In this document: piece after piece, positions 23,912 to 32,561 of the stretch
Layout of the letters: every line of letters starts with the position of its first letter
Position numbering within the stretch: the first letter of the stretch is position 1
Assembly (NCBI GenBank): GCA_964621905.1
Contig: CAZUNG010000007.1
Location: 1-64,000 of the forward strand
Direction: 5' to 3'
Source of the DNA: Ruminococcus_G sp964621905
GTDB lineage: Bacteria > Bacillota > Clostridia > Lachnospirales > Lachnospiraceae
DNA: 64,000 bases
Program-made: the position numbers and the translations under genes
The notes under the pieces: generated by a model
Databases searched by the model: none
What the model was told of the DNA's origin: nothing
Seen by the model: the letters and a program-made list of their open reading frames with translations, nothing else

Positions 23912-24976
23912 TTACTGATCTTCCATCACAAGGATGTCCTCCGGCGCTATATAAAGCATATCCGGCAGCTGTTTGGTCAACTTTGATCCGATCTGATTTT
24001 TTCCGATTTTCCACCAAAGCAGTGATTTATCTGCCGACGGTGTTTCAATCAGAATGCTCCACTCAAATGGTGACTCACTGATTTCCTTTACCCTGCATAA
24101 AAAGATATTATTTCCGTCCTTTTTCTGTTGTTCATCTGCCGGCATAAAATCATGCGCGCGAATGCCGATATGGCTGAAATGTTCCGGCAGTTCTGATGCC
24201 ACCTCAAGCGTCAGCCCCCAGTCAATCGCCCGAACCTTTCTGCTGTCCAGCTTTTTTGCCGCCGATATGTTTTTACACCCTGTCAGTCTCGCAGCCTTCA
24301 TATGGCCTGGGTTTCTGAAAACTTCTTTCGTCTCGCCCTGCCTGATGATACGGCCCTTATCTAGCATACAGACCCGTTCACATGTCTGATATGCCTCATC
24401 CCTGCTGTGTGTAACCAACACGGCATCCCCCTGATATAATTCCAGGATATTCTCAAACTGAATCTGAAGTTCTTCCTTCAGATAGGCATCGAGTGCTGAA
24501 AACGGTTCATCAAACAGCATCACCTCCGGTTCATAGGCCAGAATCCTCGCCAGTGCTACACGCTGCTGCTGTCCGCCGGAGAGCTGCCCGGGTCTGCGCT
24601 GTTCCAGCCCCTCCAGCTGAAAAAGCTGAATCATACGTTTTACTTTTCCCTCAATATCTCTCCCGGATTTCCACAATCCAGAAGCGATATTCTGTTCAAC
24701 CGTCATATTCGGAAACAGTGCATAGTTCTGAAACAGATATCCAACACTCCGGTTCTGGGGCTTTATGTTGACCTTTCGTCCGGAGTCAAACAGCACACGG
24801 CCATTTAGTTCGATGTACCCCTCATCCGGTGTTATAATCCCCGCGATACATTTCAATGTCATACTTTTTCCACATCCGGAGGCTCCCAGTATTCCCAGGC
24901 AGCCCCCCTCAGTCTCAAATGCAATATCCAGCTGAAAATTTCTTACTTTTTTCTTAACCTTTACTTTCAGACTCAT
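23912..24976 (-). CDS. modC: molybdate ABC transporter ATP-binding protein
   Basis: ATPase of the molybdate importer, 354 aa. Walker A GASGCGKS (about residue 33), signature LSGGQQQRVALARIL, and Walker B MLFDEPFSALD are intact. The roughly 120-residue C-terminal part is the place of a TOBE-type regulatory domain. It overlaps modB by 4 bases and is the last gene of the 18-gene molybdenum block. Confidence 0.93.
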   Translation of the reverse strand: MSLKVKVKKKVRNFQLDIAFETEGGCLGILGASGCGKSMTLKCIAGIITPDEGYIELNGRVLFDSGRKVNIKPQNRSVGYLFQNYALFPNMTVEQNIASGLWKSGRDIEGKVKRMIQLFQLEGLEQRRPGQLSGGQQQRVALARILAYEPEVMLFDEPFSALDAYLKEELQIQFENILELYQGDAVLVTHSRDEAYQTCERVCMLDKGRIIRQGETKEVFRNPGHMKAARLTGCKNISAAKKLDSRKVRAIDWGLTLEVASELPEHFSHIGIRAHDFMPADEQQKKDGNNIFLCRVKEISESPFEWSILIETPSADKSLLWWKIGKNQIGSKLTKQLPDMLYIAPEDILVMEDQ

Positions 24977-25647
24977 ATCTTCATCCCGCGTTTCTCTCTC
25001 GCCGTCGCAAGATTCATGACAACCACCACCACAAATGATATGATCACCAGGATCATTACATAGTTGTACGCCGTATCCATATCACCTGCCGCCACCGCCG
25101 AATAGACGGCAAGCGGAAGGGTTCTTGTTTTTCCGGCAATATTCCCGGCAATCATCGCCGTTGCACCAAATTCACCGAGTCCTCTGGCAAAAGCCAGCAC
25201 TGCGCCTGAGACCACACCCGGCATTGCATTTGGCAACAGGACTTTCCAGAAAATTGTCCACTCCGACATGCCAAGAGTTCTTCCGGCATGAAGCAGATTC
25301 TCATCCACCTGCTCAAAAGCACCGCGCGCCGAACGGTACATCAGCGGAAATGAGATCACGACTGCGGCCAGTACCGTAGCTCCCCATGAAAATGCGATCT
25401 TCGTGCTGAAATAATCGATAAAAAACTTTCCCAGCGGCCGTTTTACACCGAAGATGTAAAGCAGGAAAAATCCGGCTACGGTAGGCGGAAGTACCAGCGG
25501 CAGAGTAAATAATCCGTCCAGAATGTGTTTCACAGCAGTTTTTTTAATCCCGACAACAAACCTTGCAAGCGCGATACCGATAAAAAAAGTAACGATAATC
25601 GCCAATCCGGCTGTTTTCATGGATATCAGAATTGGTGAATAGTCCAT
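24973..25647 (-). CDS. modB: molybdate ABC transporter permease
   Basis: Membrane subunit, 224 aa, with five or six hydrophobic helices. The EAA loop that docks ModC is seen as HAGRTLGMSEWTIFWKVLLPNAMPG. It starts 7 bases after modA and overlaps modC. Confidence 0.94.
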   Translation of the reverse strand: MDYSPILISMKTAGLAIIVTFFIGIALARFVVGIKKTAVKHILDGLFTLPLVLPPTVAGFFLLYIFGVKRPLGKFFIDYFSTKIAFSWGATVLAAVVISFPLMYRSARGAFEQVDENLLHAGRTLGMSEWTIFWKVLLPNAMPGVVSGAVLAFARGLGEFGATAMIAGNIAGKTRTLPLAVYSAVAAGDMDTAYNYVMILVIISFVVVVVMNLATAREKRGMKI

Positions 25648-25654
25648 ACGCTGC

Positions 25655-26545
25655 CTATCCTATATTTGAAGTGAATCCATATTCTTCAAACACAGCCATG
25701 GCTTCCGGTGTCTGAAGAAAATCCACAAACTTCTGTGCTGCATCTTTTTTCTCAGACGCTGTGACAACTCCGACCGGATAGATAACCGGCTTTGCCAGAG
25801 CCCCCTCCGGTGCCTCTGCCACTGCCTTCACTTTATCTGTGGTCGCTGCATCTGTCGCATAGACGATACCTGCATCTGCACTTCCCTCAGCTACCCAGTT
25901 CAGAACTTCTGTCACATTTGTTCCGAAACTGGCTTTGGCCGCTACTTCATCATAGATGCCAAGGCTCGTCAGCGCTTCCTGCGCATACTGTCCTGCAGGC
26001 ACACTTTCCGGATCTCCGAGTGCAACTGTCTCAGCATTCTTAATGTCTTCAAATGCCGCAAATGCAGAATCACCGTCTGCCGGTACAATCAATACAATTT
26101 TATTCTCCAGCAATTCCACAACAGAATCCGCATCGATCATCGATTCATCCTTCAATGCATTCATCTGCTTCATGGCAGCTGACATAAAAACATCTGCTTC
26201 CAGCCCCTCTTCAATCTGTGTCTGCAGTTTCCCTGAACTGTCATATGTACCCTCTACTTTGATGCCGGGATTAGCCTCCTCGAACATCGGAATCAGTTCA
26301 TCTGTATAGGAATACTCAAGGCTTGCCGCTGCTGCAACCAAAATCGTCGTTTCTTCACCCGCCGCATCTTTTTCCTCTGCCGCCTTCGTCGGTTCCGCTT
26401 CTTTTGTCACATTTTCTGTCTCCTGCGTTGTCTTTGTATCCTGTGCAGTATCCGTCTTGGATTCATCTGCGGATTTATTGCCGCACCCTGCCAGAGCTGC
26501 AGTCATCACGGCTGCCATCATTACTGCTATCAATTTTTTTTTCAT
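25655..26545 (-). CDS. modA: molybdate-binding lipoprotein
   Basis: Periplasmic-type binding protein anchored as a lipoprotein, 296 aa. The signal peptide ends in the lipobox LAGC (Cys21), followed by a Lys/Glu/Thr-rich linker to about residue 68 and then the binding domain (TTILVAAAASLEYSYTDEL; FGTNVTEVLNWVAEGSADAGIVYATDA). It lies 178 bases after mogA; no Moco riboswitch or clear terminator was seen in that gap, so it may still be in the same transcript. Confidence 0.93.
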   Translation of the reverse strand: MKKKLIAVMMAAVMTAALAGCGNKSADESKTDTAQDTKTTQETENVTKEAEPTKAAEEKDAAGEETTILVAAAASLEYSYTDELIPMFEEANPGIKVEGTYDSSGKLQTQIEEGLEADVFMSAAMKQMNALKDESMIDADSVVELLENKIVLIVPADGDSAFAAFEDIKNAETVALGDPESVPAGQYAQEALTSLGIYDEVAAKASFGTNVTEVLNWVAEGSADAGIVYATDAATTDKVKAVAEAPEGALAKPVIYPVGVVTASEKKDAAQKFVDFLQTPEAMAVFEEYGFTSNIG

Positions 26546-26723
26546 TTTAGTCTTCCTCCTTTTAGTAAAACATATTTTTTTATGATAACACGACCAGCTT
26601 GTTTTCTACTGACGACACCGCTTTTTTAATCGCTCTTTGAACTCCCCTTTCCGCGGCATGATGCTGTTTTTCACTTTTTCGCTGTCCTTTACCGGCCGGG
26701 TCATGCCAAATAATACCCCTGCA

Positions 26724-27215
26724 CTACTTTCTCGCACAGTTTGCAGCTGCTCCTGTTAAAATGTCAAGTCCATGTCCCAACTCGCTGATTACATATTCCA
26801 GACACTCCCGCACAGCTTTCGGACTGCCCGGAAGGTTAACAATCAGAGTAGACTCCCTGATGCCTGCTGCCGAGCGGCTCAGCATCGCCCTCTTTGTAAA
26901 CTGTGCACTGTAAGCGCGCATAGCCTCCGGTATCCCGGGAACCAGCCGCTGTACCACCTCTGCCGTAGCTTCCGGTATGCAGTCTCTCGGAGAAAATCCC
27001 GTTCCCCCTGTCGTGAGGATCAGATCCGCCAGATGTTCATCAGCGATCCTGCTCATCTCATCACTCAGCATCTTTTTTTCATCCGGCAGAATCACTGCAG
27101 ATACTACCTGGAAACCATTTGCCTCCACAATTTTCCTGATTGCAGGACCGCTCAGATCTTCTCTCTCTTTTCGGTATCCCGCATCGCTGGATGTAATAAT
27201 TGCCACACGATACAT
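26724..27215 (-). CDS. mogA: molybdopterin adenylyltransferase (MoaB/Mog family)
   Basis: Activates molybdopterin by adenylylation before molybdate insertion; 163 aa. Motifs: TTGGTGFSPRDCIPEAT (MPT-binding) and NLPGSPKAV. MoaB and MogA cannot be told apart by eye. It is 4 bases after moaA, inside the molybdenum block. Confidence 0.9.
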   Translation of the reverse strand: MYRVAIITSSDAGYRKEREDLSGPAIRKIVEANGFQVVSAVILPDEKKMLSDEMSRIADEHLADLILTTGGTGFSPRDCIPEATAEVVQRLVPGIPEAMRAYSAQFTKRAMLSRSAAGIRESTLIVNLPGSPKAVRECLEYVISELGHGLDILTGAAANCARK

Positions 27216-27219
27216 GTCA

Positions 27220-28194
27220 TCATCCTCCTATCTGTGCCATACAGTGTGATTCCTCTTCCGATATCTTATTTGCCAGAAACGCGTGACCTGTTGGCTTCTT
27301 TAAAATGGCGTCGCGGATGGCTGCCTCGATTTCCTGGTCATCTGCCCCTGTCCTGAGAAGAACACGCAGGTCTCTTCCCGCCTCATACTGTAAGCATGAT
27401 TTTAAAAATCCCTGTGAAGTCATTCTGATGCGGTTACAGTCCTTGCAGAATTTATGGCTGATCGCACTGATAAATCCAATTTTCCCTGTCAGCCGCTCAA
27501 CCGTATAGTAGTGCCCCGGGCCATTGCCCAGTTTATCCTGGCAGGGCGACACTTCACCGAAATTTTCCCTCAGTTGTCCAACAATCTCATCTTCCCCCAC
27601 AAACGTAAACTTTTTTCCGAGACCAATGGGCATCATTTCAATAAATCTTACGTGGATGAAATGTCTGCGTGCAAGCGCCGCAATTTCCATCAGATCCTGA
27701 CCTTCCATCCCCATCGGCACACAGTTGATCTTAAGCGTCACATCCCGATACTGCAGGGCGGCTTCAATCCCTCTTTTCACCTGGCCCAGCTGATTCCGTC
27801 TTGTGATTTTCTGAAATAATTCCGGATTCATCGTATCGAGACTGATATTGATGCCGTCGATCCCTCCCTGATACAGATCTTCCATATTTTCTGCCAGCAA
27901 TATGCCGTTTGTCGTCAGTGTCACTTTATCAATTCCGGAAATCTGCTTCAGCTCACGTACGAGAAACGGCAGATCCTTGCGCACCAGCGGTTCCCCGCCT
28001 GTCAGTTTAACCTTGGAAATCCCCAGTCCCGCCATGATGCGGCAAACCCTGATAATCTCGTCATACCTGAGAATATCCTCGTGCAATGCACTTTTCACAC
28101 CCTCTTCGGGCATACAGTATACACACCTTAGATTGCACCTGTCAGTCACCGAGATTCTGACATAGTCTATCGTTCTCCCACATTGATCAATCAT
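27220..28194 (-). CDS. moaA: GTP 3',8-cyclase
   Basis: Radical SAM enzyme starting molybdopterin synthesis from GTP; 324 aa. The N-terminal SAM cluster is CNLRCVYC, and the C-terminal second [4Fe-4S] site is CKDCNRIRMTSQGFLKSC. The C-terminal GG of MoaA is present (AQIGG), supporting full activity. The start at ATG 28194 overlaps the moaC stop by 8 bases; a TTG six bases upstream is an alternative. Confidence 0.95.
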   Translation of the reverse strand: MIDQCGRTIDYVRISVTDRCNLRCVYCMPEEGVKSALHEDILRYDEIIRVCRIMAGLGISKVKLTGGEPLVRKDLPFLVRELKQISGIDKVTLTTNGILLAENMEDLYQGGIDGINISLDTMNPELFQKITRRNQLGQVKRGIEAALQYRDVTLKINCVPMGMEGQDLMEIAALARRHFIHVRFIEMMPIGLGKKFTFVGEDEIVGQLRENFGEVSPCQDKLGNGPGHYYTVERLTGKIGFISAISHKFCKDCNRIRMTSQGFLKSCLQYEAGRDLRVLLRTGADDQEIEAAIRDAILKKPTGHAFLANKISEEESHCMAQIGG

Positions 28195-28666
28195 ATGCAA
28201 AATCCCCGCTCTTTCCGCCGCTTTTGTGAACCAGATGAATGTCTGTCATCGTCATCCGCTTGTCAATTGCCTTGCACATATCATAGATTGTCAGCAGCGC
28301 GATCTGCACACCGGTCAGAGCTTCCATCTCCACGCCTGTTTTTCCGTCTGTTTTCACGGTACATATAGCTGTAATTTCCTGTTTTTCATCCTCAATCTCA
28401 AAATCAATGCTGCATTTGCCAACCGGCAGCGGATGACACATCGGAATCAGATCAGACGTCCGTTTCACTCCCATGATCCCTGCTACTCTGGCTACGCCCA
28501 GAACATCTCCTTTTTTTACACTGCCGTTTTGTATCGCCTGCAGAATATCGGAATTGACCCGTATCGTACCGCAGGCTGTCGCTGTCCGGTGCGTCGGCTG
28601 TTTATCCGTAACATCTACCATCACCGCATTTCCGTTGCCGTCAAAATGCGTCAGTTTTTTCTCCAT
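28187..28666 (-). CDS. moaC: cyclic pyranopterin monophosphate synthase
   Basis: Second enzyme of molybdopterin synthesis, 159 aa. Conserved segments are LIPMCHPLPVGKCSID, KTGVEMEALTGVQIALLTIYDM and the KSGGKSG end. Its stop overlaps the moaA start. MPT synthase genes (moaD/moaE) are not in the window. Confidence 0.95.
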   Translation of the reverse strand: MEKKLTHFDGNGNAVMVDVTDKQPTHRTATACGTIRVNSDILQAIQNGSVKKGDVLGVARVAGIMGVKRTSDLIPMCHPLPVGKCSIDFEIEDEKQEITAICTVKTDGKTGVEMEALTGVQIALLTIYDMCKAIDKRMTMTDIHLVHKSGGKSGDFAYD

Positions 28667-28680
28667 AACCGTATTCCTCC

Positions 28681-29604
28681 CTATAGCGGTTCAAACATCA
28701 CCGCCACACGGCCTCCACATGTCATTCCAAGAGTTGCCGCTTCTGAATTGCTCAGATCATACTCCTCTGTGTCAAAATGCCCCGTCCCGCACAGCTTTGC
28801 AGCCCGTTTAACCGCCGCATATTCGATGGCTCCTCCACCGATCGTTCCATAGCCTGTTCCTTCGGCGGTCACCACCATACGGCTGCCTTTGCCGCGCGGC
28901 GATGATCCTTCTTTTTCTGTCACAGTCACCATCACGGACGGTTCCATCCGGGTCAGACCCGTAAGCACCGCTTCGTCCAGCGTACTGCCAGATCTCTCAT
29001 TCTTCACCTGAATCATTTCAGCCGCAATACTGACCGCGATCTCTGCCGGCGTCTGGCCTCCGATTCTCAATCCGATCGGTGCATGTACTGTATGGATCTG
29101 TTCCTCTGAAAATCCATCTGCCGCCAGCCGTTCTCCGGCCAGTTTCACTTTGCTTCTGCTTCCGATCATTCCGATATATCCATAGGAACGTGTCAGAATA
29201 TTACACAGACACGTATAGTCATGTTCATGTCCCCGCGTTACAATTACGTAATACGCATGTTCCGGAAACTGTTCCTTCTGAAACTGCGTTTCAAAATCCA
29301 GGCAGCGGATCTCCTCTGCCATCGGAAATCTGTCTGCATTCGCATATTCACTGCGGTCATCCACCACAATCAGGCGGTATTCCAATTCCCGGAAAATGCG
29401 TGCTGCAGCCTGCGACACATGGCCGGCCCCACACAGTACCACTGTCATCCTCCCTTCAAAAAGTTCCGAAAATCCCCCTTCTCTCTGCGCTGTCCCAAAC
29501 TCTTTTTTCCCTCTCGACTCCCCGGACAGATATGTGGTCACCGGAATCAGAGCTTCTCTTTTCATCCTTTTGTGCAGCTCCAGATAAAACCCTCGATAAT
29601 CCAT
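28681..29604 (-). CDS. xdhC: XdhC/CoxI-family molybdoenzyme maturation factor with swapped domains
   Basis: Binds the molybdenum cofactor and helps sulfurate and insert it into xanthine-dehydrogenase-family enzymes. In the XdhC proteins I know the CoxI-type domain comes first and the Rossmann domain second. Here the Rossmann domain is N-terminal (MTVVLCGAGHVSQAAARIF, about residues 53-71; VTRGHEHD; IGMIGSRSK) and the CoxI-type domain is C-terminal (EGSSPRGKGSRMVV, about 235-250; GTIGGGAIEY; GMTCGGRVAVMFEPL at the end). The 307-aa product lies in the aldehyde oxidoreductase block between moaC and the MoeA-like gene. Confidence 0.88.
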   Translation of the reverse strand: MDYRGFYLELHKRMKREALIPVTTYLSGESRGKKEFGTAQREGGFSELFEGRMTVVLCGAGHVSQAAARIFRELEYRLIVVDDRSEYANADRFPMAEEIRCLDFETQFQKEQFPEHAYYVIVTRGHEHDYTCLCNILTRSYGYIGMIGSRSKVKLAGERLAADGFSEEQIHTVHAPIGLRIGGQTPAEIAVSIAAEMIQVKNERSGSTLDEAVLTGLTRMEPSVMVTVTEKEGSSPRGKGSRMVVTAEGTGYGTIGGGAIEYAAVKRAAKLCGTGHFDTEEYDLSNSEAATLGMTCGGRVAVMFEPL

Positions 29605-29625
29605 ATCCTTTCCTCCTATACCATT

Positions 29626-30660
29626 TTATGCTTTTCCAAATCCACAGTTTGGGAATGTACATGTCGGACATCCCAGACATAGGCCGCCAACACCCAGGCG
29701 TGCGATTTCTTCCTTTGAAATTGGATCGTCAGCCAATATCCGAGGAAGCAAAATGTCAAAAATGGTTCTCTTTGCATACATCACACATCCGGGAAGCCCC
29801 AGAACGGGAACCACTTGTCCATCTTCTTTGTGATAGTAAGATAACAGCATCATGGCCCCCGGGAGAACTGGTGCTCCGTATGAAATCACCTCTGCACCCG
29901 TAGCTGCGATCGCTCCCGGCGTACGGTCATCCGGGTCCACGCTCATCCCGCCTGTACAGACCACGACCTGTGCACCCTGTGTGATCATATCCAGAATGGC
30001 CTGCCTGATATCCTCTTTATCGTCACCTACTACGGCTTTCATTGATACTTCCGATCCAAATTCCTGAAATTTGCTCTCGACTACCGGTGTAAATGTATCT
30101 TTGATCCTCCCATAAAACACCTCATTGCCGGTCGTTACAATTCCAGCCTTTTTTTTCTGCAGCGGTTTCAGTGTCAGCAACGGCCTGTCACCGGCAGCCT
30201 CTTTCGCACGCTCCATTTTCTCTTTTTCAATCACCAGCGGAATGATACGCGTACCCGCCAGCACCTCACCTTTTTTTACCACCGTATTGTTATGACGGCA
30301 CGCAATCATCATCTCACCCAGAAGATTGATGTTTAGCAGGCGATCCTCTCTGATTTTCAATAGGCCGTCGATTGCTGCCTTGATCTCTATTTTTCCTTCC
30401 TTCACCTCTGACGGTTCCATATATTTATTCCTGCACATTTGATACAGGATATCAGCCGCCTCATTTTCATGAAGAACAGTTTCATCTTTTTCCCAGACAT
30501 AGATATGGTCTTTTCCCATGGAAAGCAGCACTGGAATATCTTCCTCGCAGATGATGTGTCCTTTTCGAAATGCCGGCCCTTTTTTTTCACCCTTAATGAT
30601 CTGAGTCAGATCGTGACACAATACCTGTCCTACCGCCTCCGTTGTTGCCATTTCTTTCAT
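29626..30660 (-). CDS. MoeA-related molybdopterin-binding protein with Cys-rich tail
   Basis: 344 aa. The central MoCF/MPT-binding domain (about residues 170-310) has GIVTTGNEVFYGRIKDTF, VVCTGGMSVDPDDRTPGAIA and VPVLGLPGCVMYAKRT. The N-terminal region resembles only part of MoeA (GQVLCHDLTQIIKGEKKGPAFRKGH). The C-terminus ends with four cysteines in LCLGCPTCTFPNCGFGK, a likely metal site. Such proteins accompany molybdenum hydroxylases in Clostridia and may insert molybdate or hand over cofactor. The block has no separate full-length moeA, so this protein may supply that step. Confidence 0.85.
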   Translation of the reverse strand: MKEMATTEAVGQVLCHDLTQIIKGEKKGPAFRKGHIICEEDIPVLLSMGKDHIYVWEKDETVLHENEAADILYQMCRNKYMEPSEVKEGKIEIKAAIDGLLKIREDRLLNINLLGEMMIACRHNNTVVKKGEVLAGTRIIPLVIEKEKMERAKEAAGDRPLLTLKPLQKKKAGIVTTGNEVFYGRIKDTFTPVVESKFQEFGSEVSMKAVVGDDKEDIRQAILDMITQGAQVVVCTGGMSVDPDDRTPGAIAATGAEVISYGAPVLPGAMMLLSYYHKEDGQVVPVLGLPGCVMYAKRTIFDILLPRILADDPISKEEIARLGVGGLCLGCPTCTFPNCGFGKA

Positions 30661-30675
30661 CTCGTCCTCCTCCTT

Positions 30676-31284
30676 TTAGTAATAACTCTGGTCCCTCAGC
30701 TTTAAAAGCAAGTCTGCTTTTGTTTCCTCCCAGACTACATACTCTCCATAACCAATCCGATAACGCAGCACTTCATCCGGATGTCTGTGATCCCTGCAGC
30801 AGCAAAGCGCTCTGATGACACCTGCATGCGTAATGAAAAGGATCACACTTTCCTCCTGTAGACATTGTACTCTTTCTTCCGTGAACTGTACAGCGCGTAT
30901 CATTGCCTGGCGGAAGTTTTCTCCGCCCGGCGTGCAGTAAGTTCCCAGGTGTTCTCCCCGATCCCGGTACTGCCCGGGATGTTCCACACGGATTTGCTGA
31001 AATGATTTCCCTTCCCACTCTCCAAGTTTGATCTCACGAAGCCGTGGATCTGTCCGGTAAGGGACGCCCAGGCGCTCTTTCGCACAGACAGCCGTCTCCA
31101 CGCACCGCTTCAGATCGCTGCACCAGACTTCATCGATCTTTTTCACCTGCATATGAATCTTCTGCAGGCATCGATCCGCTTCCTCCCGCCCTTTCGGCGT
31201 CATGGATCTATCCGTCTGCCCGATATAACATACCTCCTCCTCAGGCAGCCGGATAGAGCCGTGCCGCATCAAAATCAGCTTCAC
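30676..31284 (-). CDS. histidine phosphatase family protein
   Basis: Phosphoglycerate-mutase-like phosphatase, 202 aa. The catalytic motif is MRHG (His8), with EIKLGEWEG and the second histidine in ITHAGVIRAL. Length and sequence recall alpha-ribazole phosphatase (CobC), but no cobalamin genes are nearby. Its place in the aldehyde oxidoreductase block, overlapping the adenylating ligase gene by 4 bases, suggests a phosphorylated intermediate of that system. The substrate is unknown. Confidence 0.85.
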   Translation of the reverse strand: MKLILMRHGSIRLPEEEVCYIGQTDRSMTPKGREEADRCLQKIHMQVKKIDEVWCSDLKRCVETAVCAKERLGVPYRTDPRLREIKLGEWEGKSFQQIRVEHPGQYRDRGEHLGTYCTPGGENFRQAMIRAVQFTEERVQCLQEESVILFITHAGVIRALCCCRDHRHPDEVLRYRIGYGEYVVWEETKADLLLKLRDQSYY

Positions 31285-32561
31285 TCATTCTCACCCTCCC
31301 TTATAATCGCTCGTTTTTGTAAATACTGCGGCCGGATTTCGTCTGCCGTTTCCACAGTTATCTCTGTCCTGAGTCCCGTCCTCTGACGGATTTCTCTTTG
31401 TATGGTTTCACAGACACCCGCTTCTGCGGCCGGCAATCTCCCCCAAAAAACAAGATGCAGCTTTAAAAGGCTTTCGGCGCGCCGATAAACCGCCCGGTAA
31501 TCCATCAGCCCCTCAGCTGCAAACAGCAGCTCATCCAGATCCTCCATTGACAGCGTCAATCGGCGATGCCGGATCTCATTGCCGATTCTTCCCCCGGACA
31601 TAAAAATGCGCGACAGACAGCTTCCACAGCCACATTTCTTTCTTTCTATGATTCCGTAGTCCCCGGTCCGATATCGGATCAGAGGCATCCCTTTTCGCGT
31701 CAGCGTCGTCAGCACAAGTTCTCCGCGGCATCCGTCTGCAAGGACTTCTCCTCTTTGCGGATGAATCACCTCGAACAGCAAATCATTTTCCCTGATGTGC
31801 ATGCCACAGTGCAGCGGACATTCCATCGCGGCACCCAGTCCAGCCTCTGTGATGCCAAAATGATCATAGATTTCACACTGCAGCGTCTCTTCCAGCCTTT
31901 TCTTCAGACTCTCGGACGAATAGTCTGTACTCAGCAAGATCTTCTGAATCGGCAGACGGATGCCGTGTTCCCTCACATAACACGCCAATGCCAGAGCCTG
32001 CACGGGCGCGGCGACAAAGGAGTCCGCCCTGCTTTCTGCTAAAACATTTACTGCATCTTCAAGTTTCGTAATGAATCCATATCCGATGCCTCTTGTACAC
32101 ATCCTCGCCAGACCGGCAAGGAGCAGGGCACCCACACAGCCCCTGCGCTCGTATGGCAGAAAGACCACGGTCACTCCGCCCGGCCTGGCCACCAGCTTCA
32201 TTCCATGGTGAAAAAAATCAACCGTCAGCTCCTGATCTTCTTTTGTAAAATACAGCCTTTTCGGCCGGCCTGTTGTGCCGGTCGTGGTGAGTGTAACCAC
32301 CCGTTCGATCTCCCCCTGCGGTACACAGAGTATCTGCAGTCCCTGTTCTCGAAGCACATGCGCATCCGTAAACGGCAGCCTGTCAAACTCATCCCAGGAG
32401 CCAGGCACGGATATTCCCTCATACAATCTTTTGTAATAAGGGCTTTCCTCTTTTGCGCGTGCAACCAGATCCTGTATTTTATTCAGCTGCCAGATACGAA
32501 CTTCCTCTTCCCGGTCTGTTTTCATTCCATGTTTTTGTCTGATCCACTCATCAAGTATCAA
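31281..32561 (-). CDS. PaaK-like AMP-forming ligase (DVU_1553-type)
   Basis: Adenylating enzyme of 426 aa, in the size range of phenylacetate-CoA ligase. Visible motifs are the phosphate loop TTTGTTGRPKRLYFT (about residues 90-105), YDHFGITEAGLGAAMECPLHCG (adenine-binding region with a Cys/His insert) and the RYRTGDYGIIERKKCGCGSC hinge with three cysteines in a CGCGSC cluster. The cysteine insertions are typical of a family recalled from the D. vulgaris Mop locus. It may activate a carboxylate, perhaps the product of the aldehyde oxidoreductase, as an acyl-adenylate or CoA ester; this is inference. It overlaps both neighbours. Confidence 0.82.
   Translation of the reverse strand: MILDEWIRQKHGMKTDREEEVRIWQLNKIQDLVARAKEESPYYKRLYEGISVPGSWDEFDRLPFTDAHVLREQGLQILCVPQGEIERVVTLTTTGTTGRPKRLYFTKEDQELTVDFFHHGMKLVARPGGVTVVFLPYERRGCVGALLLAGLARMCTRGIGYGFITKLEDAVNVLAESRADSFVAAPVQALALACYVREHGIRLPIQKILLSTDYSSESLKKRLEETLQCEIYDHFGITEAGLGAAMECPLHCGMHIRENDLLFEVIHPQRGEVLADGCRGELVLTTLTRKGMPLIRYRTGDYGIIERKKCGCGSCLSRIFMSGGRIGNEIRHRRLTLSMEDLDELLFAAEGLMDYRAVYRRAESLLKLHLVFWGRLPAAEAGVCETIQREIRQRTGLRTEITVETADEIRPQYLQKRAIIREGENE

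Noticed and set aside
26546..26723. Moco riboswitch or a 32-codon gene (MTRPVKDSEK...) upstream of modA
   Set aside because: No conserved riboswitch core could be recognised, and the short frame has no convincing ribosome site.
30676..31284. Assignment as alpha-ribazole phosphatase (cobC)
   Set aside because: The histidine-phosphatase motifs fit, but no cobalamin gene is near and the gene is embedded in the molybdenum block.
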